Counted from the first letter of the stretch, positions 24,354 through 33,795 are shown. The stretch is 34,137 nt of DNA from Gemmiger formicilis (GCF_900167555.1 NZ_FUYF01000021.1:1-34137); one strand, 5' to 3'. Notes: generated by a model from the letters alone, not told the origin. Made by a program: numbers and translations.

Positions 24354-25301
24354 CTATCGGCAAGGCGCCGCGCGGTGGGCGGCAGTTCTTGCCATCAGGT
24401 TGTTTTTTGCCATATCTGCGTAATCTCCATTCTCGATGTCGGGCGGCAGGTCATGCACGGTGTAGCGGTCAGCGTAGATTTTCCGGATGCCGACACTCGC
24501 CATGCGCCCCTTGGCATCGGTGTCCAGCCGCAGTTCTATCGTGGTGATCTCCGGGTGCTGGCGCAGAAATTCCTGTAACGCCAAAGGCTCTTTGCCGGAG
24601 GATGAAACCCCGCCCAGCGACAGACGGTATTTATCTGCAGCATCCCCGCAGAGCGTCATCTCTGCCATGGCATCTATGGCGGCTTCAAACACGGCCACGG
24701 TAGTGCCGGGCTGCATCGGCGGGATGCAGAATCCGTATTGTTTCTGACTGCCGGGTGCCTCGCGCTTGAACGGTTTTCCATAGTCATAAATGCCGCGCAG
24801 CGCCGCATATTTCGGCATACCCTGCGGGTCTTTGCCCAAGAAAACACAGTTGTGGTATTCTGCACTTTCGTACAGAATTTTTCTCTCAATACAGTATCGG
24901 ATGGTAAGCAGAGACACACCTCTCCCCAGCAAATACCGCGTTACACGGTCATTATTCAGCGCGGGGTTCGGCAGACGGAACGGTGGGCGCTCGCGCTCCA
25001 CCGCTTCATGCTGCACTGGGATGTACATCGGGCTTTCCTCACACAGCAGCTGCACCGCCTCTACAAACGGCACACCTTCCACATAAATCAAATATTTCAG
25101 CGCCGACTTGCCGCCAATGTCGCGGCTTTTCCAGTGCCACACACTGGATTCGCCGTTGATTTTGAAGCTGTCATGTTCTGCAAGCTGATATTCGCCCCGC
25201 GCACTGCTTTTCACCAGCGAACCGGGACGGTACCGCCGCAGGAACTCGATAGCCGTCATCCGGTTGGCGGCATGGATCTGTTCTTTACTGACGCGCGGCA
25301 A
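24354..25301 (-). CDS. DUF3991/TOPRIM protein (primase-like)
   Basis: This 315-aa protein resembles the front half of the primase-helicase in the inserted element: an N-terminal zinc-finger-like module (QIHAANRMTAIEFLRRYRPG, WHWKSRDIGGKSALKYLIYV), DUF3991 (LLGRGVSLLTIRYCIERKIL), and TOPRIM (VAVFEAAIDAMAEM, ELRLDTDAKGRM). It has no helicase domain. The start is TTG 25301, directly after the metK TAA and without its own ribosome binding site, so it depends on coupled translation. It probably contributes to DNA metabolism during transfer. Confidence 0.82.
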   Translation of the reverse strand: MPRVSKEQIHAANRMTAIEFLRRYRPGSLVKSSARGEYQLAEHDSFKINGESSVWHWKSRDIGGKSALKYLIYVEGVPFVEAVQLLCEESPMYIPVQHEAVERERPPFRLPNPALNNDRVTRYLLGRGVSLLTIRYCIERKILYESAEYHNCVFLGKDPQGMPKYAALRGIYDYGKPFKREAPGSQKQYGFCIPPMQPGTTVAVFEAAIDAMAEMTLCGDAADKYRLSLGGVSSSGKEPLALQEFLRQHPEITTIELRLDTDAKGRMASVGIRKIYADRYTVHDLPPDIENGDYADMAKNNLMARTAAHRAAPCR

Positions 25302-26483
25302 TTACACAATGTAAGCGGCGAGGTCGCTCATATGTTCGATATTTTCCCACGGAAAATCCTCGCGTCCGAAGTGACCGCCCGCCGCCGTGCGGCTGTACAT
25401 GGGGTTCAGCAGGTTCAACTGCTTGATGATGCCCGCAGGGGTCAGGTCATACGCCTTGCGCACCGCTGCAGCCAAACAGTCATCCTCGCAAATGCCGGTG
25501 CCGAAGGTATTCACATCCACCATGACAGGCTCTTTTTCCCCGATGGCATACGCCAGCGTGACCTGACAGCGGTCGGCAAGATGGGCTGCAACCATGTTCT
25601 TGGCAATGTACCGCGCCATGTATGCGCCGCTGCGGTCCACCTTGGTGGCATCCTTGCCGCTGAACGCACCGCCGCCGTGGGGTGCAAATGTGCCGTAGCT
25701 GTCCACCATGAGCTTGCGCCCGGTCAAGCCGGTATCGGCATCCGGACCGCCCTGCACAAACTTACCGCTGGGGTTCAGGATGATTTCCGCATCATCGGCG
25801 GGCATACCGTCAAAGGCCAGCGGGAACACATACTCGTCCAGCAGATCCGCCAACTTATTGATGTCGGTGTCCTCCTTGTGCTGGACAGAAACGACCACCG
25901 TGGTGATGCGCACAGGCGTGTCACCGTTGTATTCCATCGTGACCTGCACCTTGCCGTCCGGGCCGATGTCGGGGATAACGCCGGTCATGCGGGAGATTTC
26001 CAACAGCGTTACAAGGCGCTGCGCCGCCACCACAGGCATCGGCAGGTATTCGGGCGTTTCGTTGCAGGCGTAGCCGACCATAACGCCCTGATCACCAGCA
26101 CCGAGGGTGTCCTCGTCCTCCCCCTCAGCCAATTCGGGTTCCACCGCGCCCGCAATGTCGGGGCTTTGGTCGTGGATGTAGCAGTCGATCTGATAATCTT
26201 TCGGGTCATAGCCGACATCGCGCAGGGTGTCGCGGACGATGTTGAACACGTCGGGTTTGGCCGAGGTCGTGATTTCTCCCGCCACAATGATGTGCCCGCG
26301 TGTCGCCATAACCTCACAGGCCACACGGCTGGCGGGGTCATGTTTTAAGCACTCGTCCAGCACGCTGTCGGCAATGAGGTCGCACAGCTTGTCGGGATGC
26401 CCTCGCATAACGGATTCGGCAGTGTAGAAACGGGGATGCTCGTTTTCCTGCATGGTTTCGGTATTTTCAAAAATGTCGTTCAT
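25302..26483 (-). CDS. metK: S-adenosylmethionine synthetase
   Basis: This 393-aa enzyme makes S-adenosylmethionine from methionine and ATP in the cytoplasm. The ATP-binding motif GHPDKLCD is near residues 28-35, and GAGDQGVMVGYACNETPEY and GGGAFSGKDATKVDRSGAYM are the family signatures. The length matches bacterial MetK. AAGGAGA precedes ATG 26483. It lies in the conjugative operon beside a DNA methyltransferase and primase-like genes. The element therefore carries a copy of a normally chromosomal housekeeping enzyme, likely to supply methylation. Confidence 0.95.
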   Translation of the reverse strand: MNDIFENTETMQENEHPRFYTAESVMRGHPDKLCDLIADSVLDECLKHDPASRVACEVMATRGHIIVAGEITTSAKPDVFNIVRDTLRDVGYDPKDYQIDCYIHDQSPDIAGAVEPELAEGEDEDTLGAGDQGVMVGYACNETPEYLPMPVVAAQRLVTLLEISRMTGVIPDIGPDGKVQVTMEYNGDTPVRITTVVVSVQHKEDTDINKLADLLDEYVFPLAFDGMPADDAEIILNPSGKFVQGGPDADTGLTGRKLMVDSYGTFAPHGGGAFSGKDATKVDRSGAYMARYIAKNMVAAHLADRCQVTLAYAIGEKEPVMVDVNTFGTGICEDDCLAAAVRKAYDLTPAGIIKQLNLLNPMYSRTAAGGHFGREDFPWENIEHMSDLAAYIV

Positions 26484-26522
26484 AAGTTCTTCTCCTTGCT
26501 TATTGGATGATTTCGGACAAAG

Positions 26523-26550
26523 GAAAAAGCCCGCAGGCGGGCTGCGGGCT
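26523..26550 (-). terminator. Rho-independent terminator before metK
   Basis: On the minus strand AGCCCGCA and TGCGGGCT form an eight-pair stem with a seven-base GC-rich loop, followed by TTTTTCC. It ends the DUF3846 transcript and could limit read-through into metK. Confidence 0.75.
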
Positions 26551-26568
26551 AGGATGGTAGTATTCATA

Positions 26569-26976
26569 TCAGCGCTCCGGGGATTCTTTTGTTTTGGGCG
26601 GTGGAGCCATAACACGGGAATATTCTTCCGGCGTGGTGTGTTCCACACACAGGGTCTTGCCCAGCAGGAAAAACAGCTGCGGATCATGGTACAGTTCCTC
26701 GTAGCGCTTCATCTGCTGCGGGGTAAGGTCGGTAAAGTCATCGCGGGTCAGACCGCAGACAAAAAACGTGCCGTGGATGATGTCATAGTCGCCCAGCATA
26801 CGGTTCAGCGGCAGGTTTTCTGCAATGCCGTTGTCATTACAGACGATGCAGGCGCTATCCCGCCAAGGGTACACGGCCTCGATGGTGCCGCCGACAACCG
26901 CCTGCTCGGCTTCAAGGGTGTGCTCAATGTCTGCTTCGCGGGGGTACTTGCCGGGTTCAACGATCAGCACTTTCAT
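26569..26976 (-). CDS. DUF3846 protein
   Basis: This 135-aa protein begins MKVLIVEPGKYPREADIEHT and includes AVYPWRDSACIVCNDNGIAE and HGTFFVCGLTRDDFTDLTPQ, the DUF3846 pattern frequent in conjugative elements and phages. Its function is unknown. AGGAGG lies six bases before ATG 26976, and the gene overlaps the 3' end of the adhesin gene by 20 bp. A terminator follows. Confidence 0.78.
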   Translation of the reverse strand: MKVLIVEPGKYPREADIEHTLEAEQAVVGGTIEAVYPWRDSACIVCNDNGIAENLPLNRMLGDYDIIHGTFFVCGLTRDDFTDLTPQQMKRYEELYHDPQLFFLLGKTLCVEHTTPEEYSRVMAPPPKTKESPER

Positions 26977-29900
26977 CGGCATCCTCCTTATCAGAAGTTT
27001 CTTTCAGCGCATTTTTCCGCATAACGGTCAGCAGCACGATACCTGTCGCAGATGCAAGAGACACGACCACAATAGCCAGCAGCGGGAAACCATCTCCTGT
27101 CTGCGGGAGGGTCTGCACCTTATACGGCGTAGGCGCAGGTGTAGGCGCAGGGGATGCAGCGGGCGTCGGCTGCGGTGTTGGTGCCGGGGTTGGTGTGGGC
27201 GTGTCCTCGCGGGGCGTGGCCTCGTCTATCATCTGAATCAGGCGTTTGTCGGCGCGCACCCATTCTACATCGGCATTTTCGCGGACGAACAGAGAAATCC
27301 CATCACCCACAAATTCCAACTTGAACTGCACCGTTTCGGCAATTTCAAAGCCAGCCGGGGCGGCATCTTCGGTTAGAGTGTAGATGTACTCTTTGGTTTC
27401 ACCTGACAGCTTGATAAATGCATCCGAAACGGGAACACGGTGAGTTTTGTAGTCGGTTATCCAAGTGTCAATAACTTCGCCGTCTGCATCGCGGATCGTC
27501 AGCGTAGCGCCCGGCAGCAGATTGCCTGCAATGTCGGTCTTGTCGATATCCAGCACCGGCGCGTCCTGCATGACAATGGTTGATCCATTCATTTTCGACC
27601 AGTCATCGTCCGTTTTCACATACACCTCATTGACCTGCTCTGTACCATCCTGCACCAGCTTGAACACGATGCTTTCGGCTTCGGCGTAGCCATCCGGGGC
27701 GCGTTTTTCCGTCAGGGTGTATTCCTTTTCCAGTTCCAACCCGCGCACGGTGTGCGGCACTTTGCCGGAGGTCCAACCCTCGACCAAATTGCCGTCAGTA
27801 TCACGGATTTCCAGCTTCGCACCGGGCAGTTCCTTTCCGTTGGTGATGTCCTGCTTGGAAATGTCCACACTGGTGCGCAGGTTGGTGTTTGTACCGTCCA
27901 CGACCTGCCACGCGATTTGCTGACCCTCGTAGGTGAACTCTACATCCATAGGGGTGCTGTCCAGCAGGTAACCCGCAGGGGCGGTGATTTCCACAATGCG
28001 GTATCTGCCGCTGTTCTCGCGGCTGGTGCTTCGCGGACCTGTAGGGTCAATGTAATATTCTCCGCGAATCGGCACGTCCACATCAAACCAAGTAAAGCCG
28101 CTGGCGTTGGTTGTGCTACTGGTGGCCAGCTTTGTACCGGCGTCCAGCAGCTTTGTACCGTCCGCGGAATAAATGTCATCCACGGTGTAGAGTTCATACA
28201 CCGCGCCGGGCAGATAGGTCAGCGCCTCTCGGTCCTGCTTGTAAATGCCTACACCGACTTTACCGACTTTATCGCCGGGCTTTTCGGGAACAGGCAGCAC
28301 ACGGGCATTTTCAAACACAAGTATCTGCCCATTCTTGTGGACATCCGAGGCATCCTTGACATTCACAATGCTGTACGAACATTTCTTGTCGCCGTCCTGC
28401 TCGTGGCTGACAATAGTTTTTGCCAGCACAATGTCATTTTTCTGGTTGTCCCAGCCAAATTCCACAGTGTAGCTCTGCTGGGTCAGCACAAAACCATACG
28501 GCGCTTGAACCTCGGTAATGGTGTACTTGCCCAGCGGCAGGGTAACGGTGATTTTGCCTTTGGTGCCATCATGGGTAATTTTCAAGAAATCATAGGTTGC
28601 CTGCGTGCGGGTGGGACTGAATTTCACTTCATCCACCTGCCCCTCCGCGCCGGTGGTAACAGTTGCCACCAAATCGCCGGATTTGTACCAGTAGGTGCCT
28701 TGGCGGTCGGGTGTGGCAATGTCGGCTGCAGCGTGGATTTCGTACACCGCGCCCGCAAGGTCGTCCTGCGTGTAGATGAACTGTCCATCTTGGTAGTCGG
28801 TCAGCACATTGCCCAGCTTACGAATGGTAAGCTGACCGAGGGTTTCGTGATTGCAATATTTCTCGGTAACGATGTACTCATCCATGTCGTTGGTGGCATT
28901 ACCCACGACCTGCCAGACGCGGTCGGACTTGATTTCAAATTCTACCGAGTAGGCAGGATCGTTATAGTATCCTTCCGGACCTTGCAGTTCCTCAATCAGG
29001 TATCTGCCCAGCGGCAGTTTTTCGGGTGTTTTCATAAGCCCGTCTGCATCGGTGTAGAACACATCCGTTTTCTTGGTGGCGCTGCCGCTGGCTGGGTCGA
29101 TCATGGAAATGCGGGTCTTGCGGTCTTTTTCGTCCAGCCGATACAGCGCAAAGGCTGTGTTGACGATTTTGACCGCCCTACCGGTTTCGGTGTCGGTCTT
29201 GATGAGCTGCAAGTACCCCTCCAATTCCTCATCCAGCACATTAAAAGTCATATAATCGTTGCTGGCGGTGGTGACACTGCCCGCCGGAACCGTAAATCGG
29301 CTCTGCGGGCTGTTGGCGTCCACCGTCACGATGAACGGATCACACTGGAACACATCCTTGGGGATGGTGGTTTCTACGACAAGGTATTGCCCATAGGGCA
29401 GCCCCTCAACGCGGAAGATGCCCTCATCGTTCGTGAACATTTCTCCCAGCCTATACTCGGCGGGCTGATCCGTGGGCATCCAGCCGTTGCCCCTGCCGTT
29501 GGCGTAGTCGCCGTCTGCGGTCAAGGTCGCGTTATAGGCGTTGACCGTATCGGTGTTGCCCTCGAACATATTGGCGATGGCTTGTCCCTCGGCGGTGAAA
29601 TCGTATTTTAGTGTTGCGTTATCGTAGTTGTCCTTGCGGTAGGCGTCCAAAATGCTTTGTGCATTGTAGCTGCCATCCGGGTTCTGCTTGAACTGCGCCG
29701 TCTTGCTCAGTTTAGAGATGCGGTAAACGGTGAAGCCCGCACCCTCTAATTTCAGTGCCGGGCTTGGCTGACCGGTGGTCGAAACCAACTTTTGCAAACT
29801 AAAGCCGGATTTCAGCACTTCATCTTGGCTTTCCTGCTCGGCGTGGATGTGGTAGGTGGATTCATCTGCATAGGTCAGCGTTTTGTAATGATTGACCTCA

Positions 29901-32881
29901 TCGCAGAGGTAGCCTTTGGCATAAGACAGATAGTATCCATCCCACGCCTTGCTGCCGTTCAGCTTGCGGCTCTCGGCCACAGCAGAATACTGATTTTTGT
30001 AGATGTAATCGGTATATTCATTATTCTTCCGAGCTAAATTGCTATACTTGCCTGTGCGTTCGAGCTTTTTGTTCAAAAGCGGATACTTCCCGGTAACATA
30101 CAGCTTGCCGTTTCCGTCAATGGGCAGCACCAGCCCTGTGGCGCGTTCCACAAGGTAATATCTGCCCATATACAGGTTTGCAAACGCCAGCTTTCCGTCT
30201 GTGATTTTCGCAGAGGCTACCAGCCGGTCTTTCTGCAAGATGGGCAGGTAATCGGTATCCCAGCCGCCGTTGGTTAAAACAGTCGTGTGCCAAATGGGTG
30301 CGCCGTTGGCATCGATGATTTTGGAGTAATCCACCACACCCGAAACGCCGTCCGGATGTTCAATGGTGTCTGCGGCGTACAGATCGTACACAGCACCTTC
30401 CAGCGTGGTGTCGCCGTTGCTGCCCGCAGCCAGATACCGCGCGGCATCCAGATCAACTTTTGTCAGCAGAATATTGCCGAGGACACGGTCGTTCTGCACC
30501 TTGTCGGCGTTGGCGTGCATGATGTAGGAATCTTCGTTGTTGGCAATGCCCGTGGGGTCTGTGGCGTAGGTCTTATCTGCATTGCGGCTGCCAAAAGTGA
30601 TAGTTACGATGCCCTCGCCGATGTCGATGAGCGTGCCGCCGCTGTTGGCCGTGCTGATGTCAGCGTTATAATCGGCGTTTCCCAGCCAAATCGTCTGACC
30701 GTCCTGTGCTTTGGTAATTTCAAAGGCATACGCCCGCTTGCCCAAAACAGAGCCTGCCGTGCCGGGTTTGGTCACATCCGTCCAATCGCCGTAATACTCG
30801 CTGGGTGCGCGGCTCTCCACAATGACGAACTTGCCCTCGTTGCGCTGGGTGTAATAGATATTGTCAGAACCATTGGCATAATTGCTGTGGTTGATGACCT
30901 TGTAAGTGCCATCGCTCTGGCGCTCGACCTTGTACCGGTTGTATCCGCCAAACGGGATATAGCACTGCCGAACGGTGTCCCACTCAAAAATCTTAAACTC
31001 GGCATCGCCCTTGATGCGCTGCTTGGTTTCGCTGTCGATTTTGTCGATGCTGACTTTTACCGACCACTCATCGTTTTTCATCGGGTAGTCGTTGCTGCTA
31101 TTGGCAGGAACAGTAATCGTTTGGTGGCTCCCCAGCGCGCAGGGCGTGGAATCAAAGCCGTGCGGGATGGTGACCTCGTCATAGCTGAATGTAATATTGG
31201 CAAGCTGCGCCCGCGCCGAGGCAATAGCGGCATCCACCATGCCCTGCGCTTCGTTCTGCAGCTGCCCGATGGCTGCATTCTTGGCAGCTTCGGCAGCGGC
31301 GTCTGCTTCGGCTTGGCTGGTGAACGGTCCTTCCTGCCCGGAAAGCGTACTGGTACTGGTCTTGGACACCTCGTAGTGAACCGTCCATGTGGCTGAACCA
31401 TCGCCGCCGTTGAGGTGAAAACTGTCATCCTGCGTGTGACCGCTTGTGGTAATGGTCTGCGCTGCGGCAGGACTCATCTGCCAGCTGCCGCCGTCCACGC
31501 TGCCGCCGGTCCGGCTGGGCGTGACGGTAATGACCGCGCTGTCCACCTTTTCCATCGTGTTCAGCTGGTACTTGTCGGTATTGACAGTGAATGTCAAATC
31601 AAAGCTGCCGCCGGCAGTCTGGGCGGGAGCCTGCCAGTCGGCATAGTACTCCTGCGGCACGGGTTCGGGTTCCGGCTCCGGTTCTTCTCCCTCAATGGCG
31701 GGACCAATCAAGGCGACTGTCTGCCAACCGCTGGCGGCGGGCTGATAAATGTAGGTGTAATATCCCGCTTCGGCGGTATAGGTCTGCACCCCGTTCAACA
31801 GTTCCTCTGCCGATTCTCGGTAAAGCGCAGCCGCCCGGCTGTCGGGGTAGTGCTGCATAATATACAGCTGCAGATCGTCGTAAATCATTTCGCAAAAATC
31901 CGAGACAGACAGTTCCGCCTCATCTTCTGCGCAAAAAACAGCGGGAAAATCGCCGTCCTCGTCCAGAGAAAGCTGGTTCAGCCCGCCCCAAATGCGAATC
32001 TGGTTGCCGTAATGGTCACCGGGGATGCACTGGTCTGCGCCCACCGTGGAGGTGTGGGAATAGCTGTACGGCGGGCAGCCGTTGGGCTGACCGTTGGCAC
32101 CGTGGGTGCAGCAGTAGGCGGGTTCGCCGTTAAACCAAATTAGCCATGTGGCGTTGACTTTTTCCACTTTTGTGATGCGCCCGCTTGTCACAGACGGGGT
32201 GGGACGTCCTGCGTAAGGTGCAACCCCCATATCCGCAAACGGAGGGGCTGCCGTGCTGCTGCGGTCAATTTCGACATTCAGATTTTGAGTCAGTGAATTA
32301 CCATCCGGGGCAGTGTAGACAAACTGCGCTGTGAAATCTTCGTCGGTCAGCAGATACAGCCCTGTGGCAGCGGCAGAGGTTTCCGTATACTCGCTGTGCA
32401 GAACGGTCGTGTCCTGCGCGGGTTCGCCGTAATAGTCCAGCAGCGTGACATTTTCGGGCAGCAGCACATCGGTTCGGGAACCGTCCGCTGGGTATTCGAC
32501 CTGCGCCATAAGCGGCACGATGGCATAGTCGGTATCCTCGGTCAAGGGTACGGTCACGGTTTTGTCGCCGCTGTTCAGGGCATCCGGGTCAAGGTGACTG
32601 TCCTGCTCCAACTGACCGTCCGCCCACAGTGACAGACCGATTTTTGTCTGCCCTGTCGCAACCGGAAGCCCCTCGCTGCCGATGTAGGACCCGGCAGGTG
32701 CATCCGGCAGGTCGGCGTACAAAACCGCCGCGTCCGGGTCAAGGGTTGCCGTCTGCGCAGTTTCGGGGGTTACTGCGGCATCCTCCGCAAAGGCGGGCAG
32801 CGCTGCGCCCAGATTTGTGAGCGCAATCCCTCCCGCCAGCAGCAGCGACAATCCCTGCTTTATTCTGTGTTTGTTTTTCAT
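26957..32881 (-). CDS. Giant LPxTG surface protein with SpaA/Cna-B domains
   Basis: This 1974-aa protein is exported and should be attached to the cell wall by sortase. It has a signal peptide (cleavage after ALPAFA, near residue 32). A Cys-containing region near 250-400 (WLIWFNGEPAYCCTHGANG, FPAVFCAEDEAELSVSDFCE) could be a thioester adhesion domain. About eight Cna-B/SpaA repeats with Lys/Asp/Asn isopeptide positions follow. A proline/threonine spacer leads to LPQTG (1925-1929), a membrane helix, and a charged tail that is unusually acidic. The protein probably stabilises mating contact or sticks to host or neighbour cells. AAGGAGA precedes ATG 32881. Confidence 0.93.
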   Translation of the reverse strand: MKNKHRIKQGLSLLLAGGIALTNLGAALPAFAEDAAVTPETAQTATLDPDAAVLYADLPDAPAGSYIGSEGLPVATGQTKIGLSLWADGQLEQDSHLDPDALNSGDKTVTVPLTEDTDYAIVPLMAQVEYPADGSRTDVLLPENVTLLDYYGEPAQDTTVLHSEYTETSAAATGLYLLTDEDFTAQFVYTAPDGNSLTQNLNVEIDRSSTAAPPFADMGVAPYAGRPTPSVTSGRITKVEKVNATWLIWFNGEPAYCCTHGANGQPNGCPPYSYSHTSTVGADQCIPGDHYGNQIRIWGGLNQLSLDEDGDFPAVFCAEDEAELSVSDFCEMIYDDLQLYIMQHYPDSRAAALYRESAEELLNGVQTYTAEAGYYTYIYQPAASGWQTVALIGPAIEGEEPEPEPEPVPQEYYADWQAPAQTAGGSFDLTFTVNTDKYQLNTMEKVDSAVITVTPSRTGGSVDGGSWQMSPAAAQTITTSGHTQDDSFHLNGGDGSATWTVHYEVSKTSTSTLSGQEGPFTSQAEADAAAEAAKNAAIGQLQNEAQGMVDAAIASARAQLANITFSYDEVTIPHGFDSTPCALGSHQTITVPANSSNDYPMKNDEWSVKVSIDKIDSETKQRIKGDAEFKIFEWDTVRQCYIPFGGYNRYKVERQSDGTYKVINHSNYANGSDNIYYTQRNEGKFVIVESRAPSEYYGDWTDVTKPGTAGSVLGKRAYAFEITKAQDGQTIWLGNADYNADISTANSGGTLIDIGEGIVTITFGSRNADKTYATDPTGIANNEDSYIMHANADKVQNDRVLGNILLTKVDLDAARYLAAGSNGDTTLEGAVYDLYAADTIEHPDGVSGVVDYSKIIDANGAPIWHTTVLTNGGWDTDYLPILQKDRLVASAKITDGKLAFANLYMGRYYLVERATGLVLPIDGNGKLYVTGKYPLLNKKLERTGKYSNLARKNNEYTDYIYKNQYSAVAESRKLNGSKAWDGYYLSYAKGYLCDEVNHYKTLTYADESTYHIHAEQESQDEVLKSGFSLQKLVSTTGQPSPALKLEGAGFTVYRISKLSKTAQFKQNPDGSYNAQSILDAYRKDNYDNATLKYDFTAEGQAIANMFEGNTDTVNAYNATLTADGDYANGRGNGWMPTDQPAEYRLGEMFTNDEGIFRVEGLPYGQYLVVETTIPKDVFQCDPFIVTVDANSPQSRFTVPAGSVTTASNDYMTFNVLDEELEGYLQLIKTDTETGRAVKIVNTAFALYRLDEKDRKTRISMIDPASGSATKKTDVFYTDADGLMKTPEKLPLGRYLIEELQGPEGYYNDPAYSVEFEIKSDRVWQVVGNATNDMDEYIVTEKYCNHETLGQLTIRKLGNVLTDYQDGQFIYTQDDLAGAVYEIHAAADIATPDRQGTYWYKSGDLVATVTTGAEGQVDEVKFSPTRTQATYDFLKITHDGTKGKITVTLPLGKYTITEVQAPYGFVLTQQSYTVEFGWDNQKNDIVLAKTIVSHEQDGDKKCSYSIVNVKDASDVHKNGQILVFENARVLPVPEKPGDKVGKVGVGIYKQDREALTYLPGAVYELYTVDDIYSADGTKLLDAGTKLATSSTTNASGFTWFDVDVPIRGEYYIDPTGPRSTSRENSGRYRIVEITAPAGYLLDSTPMDVEFTYEGQQIAWQVVDGTNTNLRTSVDISKQDITNGKELPGAKLEIRDTDGNLVEGWTSGKVPHTVRGLELEKEYTLTEKRAPDGYAEAESIVFKLVQDGTEQVNEVYVKTDDDWSKMNGSTIVMQDAPVLDIDKTDIAGNLLPGATLTIRDADGEVIDTWITDYKTHRVPVSDAFIKLSGETKEYIYTLTEDAAPAGFEIAETVQFKLEFVGDGISLFVRENADVEWVRADKRLIQMIDEATPREDTPTPTPAPTPQPTPAASPAPTPAPTPYKVQTLPQTGDGFPLLAIVVVSLASATGIVLLTVMRKNALKETSDKEDADESADR

Positions 32882-32901
32882 ACTGGTTCTCCTTTTGTTG
32901 C

Positions 32902-32935
32902 AAAAGAAAAAGCCCGCTGCGGGTTGCAGCGGGCT
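32902..32935 (-). terminator. Rho-independent terminator after the GGCT-like gene
   Basis: On the minus strand AGCCCGCTGC and GCAGCGGGCT form a ten-pair stem with a five-base loop, followed by TTTTCTTTT. It separates the GGCT-like gene from the adhesin gene. Confidence 0.85.
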
Positions 32936-32938
32936 TGG

Positions 32939-33424
32939 TTAGCGTTCGGGAGCGTGTTTCTTAGGGACCGGCGCGGCTCTGGCCTTGTAGGCTTTTCTGT
33001 ATTTTTCGTCAGCATCATAGAACTGCTGCGGAGAAATACCGGCGTCCAGACACCCCTGCATGACAACCGCATTGTAGCGGCTGCTGACCGGGAGCAACTG
33101 GTCGCGGTACGGTGCGTTCATCGTGTAAACCATGATTTCATGCGGCGCGCCATCGGCATCCGTAACCGTCATGGTCTCCTTGTCATAGAATGTCGGGTAA
33201 CCCTCATAACAGTCAAGCTGGGATTCGTCATGGTCAGTGACAGACCAGATCAGCCCTTCAACGCTTGCGCCCTCTTTGGGCAAAATCGTCAGGTAGCCGC
33301 GCCGGAACGCCAGCTCATAGCCGTCCAGCTTGGCGATACCCACGGCGGTTGCCTCCGGGCAGCGGTAAGCCATCTGCTCAAAATTCAGATTAGAGCCATA
33401 GGCAAAATATTCTTTTTTCGACAT
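32939..33424 (-). CDS. Gamma-glutamylcyclotransferase-like protein
   Basis: This 161-aa protein has the GGCT/AIG2 fold signature YFAYGSNLNFEQMAYRCPEA, then LDGYELAFRRGY and the central VEGLIWSVTDHDESQLDCYE segment containing the usual acidic catalytic position. It would cleave gamma-glutamyl or related isopeptide amides, giving 5-oxoproline. It is encoded directly after an amidoligase fragment, a known pairing in which a ligase makes an amide linkage and the cyclotransferase opens it. AGGAG precedes ATG 33424. It is followed by a strong terminator. Confidence 0.85.
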   Translation of the reverse strand: MSKKEYFAYGSNLNFEQMAYRCPEATAVGIAKLDGYELAFRRGYLTILPKEGASVEGLIWSVTDHDESQLDCYEGYPTFYDKETMTVTDADGAPHEIMVYTMNAPYRDQLLPVSSRYNAVVMQGCLDAGISPQQFYDADEKYRKAYKARAAPVPKKHAPER

Positions 33425-33432
33425 TTCTTCTC

Positions 33433-33771
33433 CTATCTGGCCTCGTCTGTGCGGGGCCGTGGTTGATTGCTGGGATACAGCGACTTATCGTGCCGCCACG
33501 CCTTGTCACCGGGCAGATTTTTCAGTAGGTGCATCCGAACATTTTTGTACTCCGGGCCGATCAGCCCCAGCCGCAGCAGAAAGGTGCGGAAGGTGAACGC
33601 CGGATTATCCCCGATGGGCGTTTTCCGGAACTGCGTGTACTTCTGGTTGATGCCCTGCGCCGAGATTGCCATAGCCAGAATGATGTTAGCTTTGGCTTCA
33701 CCCGCGTGCAGTGTTGAATTGAACAATCGCCACTCGACTGTGCCATGGTAGAACACCGAATGGAGATTCAA
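33433..33771 (-). pseudogene. C-terminal fragment of an amidoligase
   Basis: These 112 residues match the end of the COOH-NH2 (amidoligase) family carried by Firmicutes elements. Conserved segments are LHSVFYHGTVEWRLFNSTLH and AGEAKANIILAMAISAQGIN, then TFRTFLLRLGLIG and EYKNVRMHLLKNLPGDKAWR. The ATP-binding N-terminal two-thirds is missing. Family-like sequence continues a few codons upstream of TTG 33771 and stops at a palindrome (33776-33795), where the gene has been cut. No ribosome binding site is seen. It is probably non-functional, and the GGCT-like partner remains. Confidence 0.75.
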
Positions 33772-33775
33772 GGCA

Positions 33776-33795
33776 TTATGTTGAGCTCAACATAA
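33776..33795. repeat. 20-bp perfect palindrome at the right breakpoint
   Basis: TTATGTTGAGCTCAACATAA reads the same on both strands. It lies exactly where the amidoligase similarity ends and 143 bp before a probable recombinase gene, so it may mark a recombination site or an element end. Confidence 0.7.

Noticed and set aside
24738-26348. A 536-codon plus-strand open frame
   Set aside because: It lies opposite metK and the TOPRIM gene, whose motifs are clear; its protein is low-complexity and rich in His, Val and Gln.
27100-27200. A DNA repeat locus of regulatory meaning
   Set aside because: The repeated GGCGTAGGCGCAGG-like units encode the Pro/Thr spacer before LPQTG in the adhesin.
27752-29611. 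A 619-codon plus-strand open frame
   Set aside because: It is the antisense of the repeat-rich adhesin gene and has no recognisable domain.
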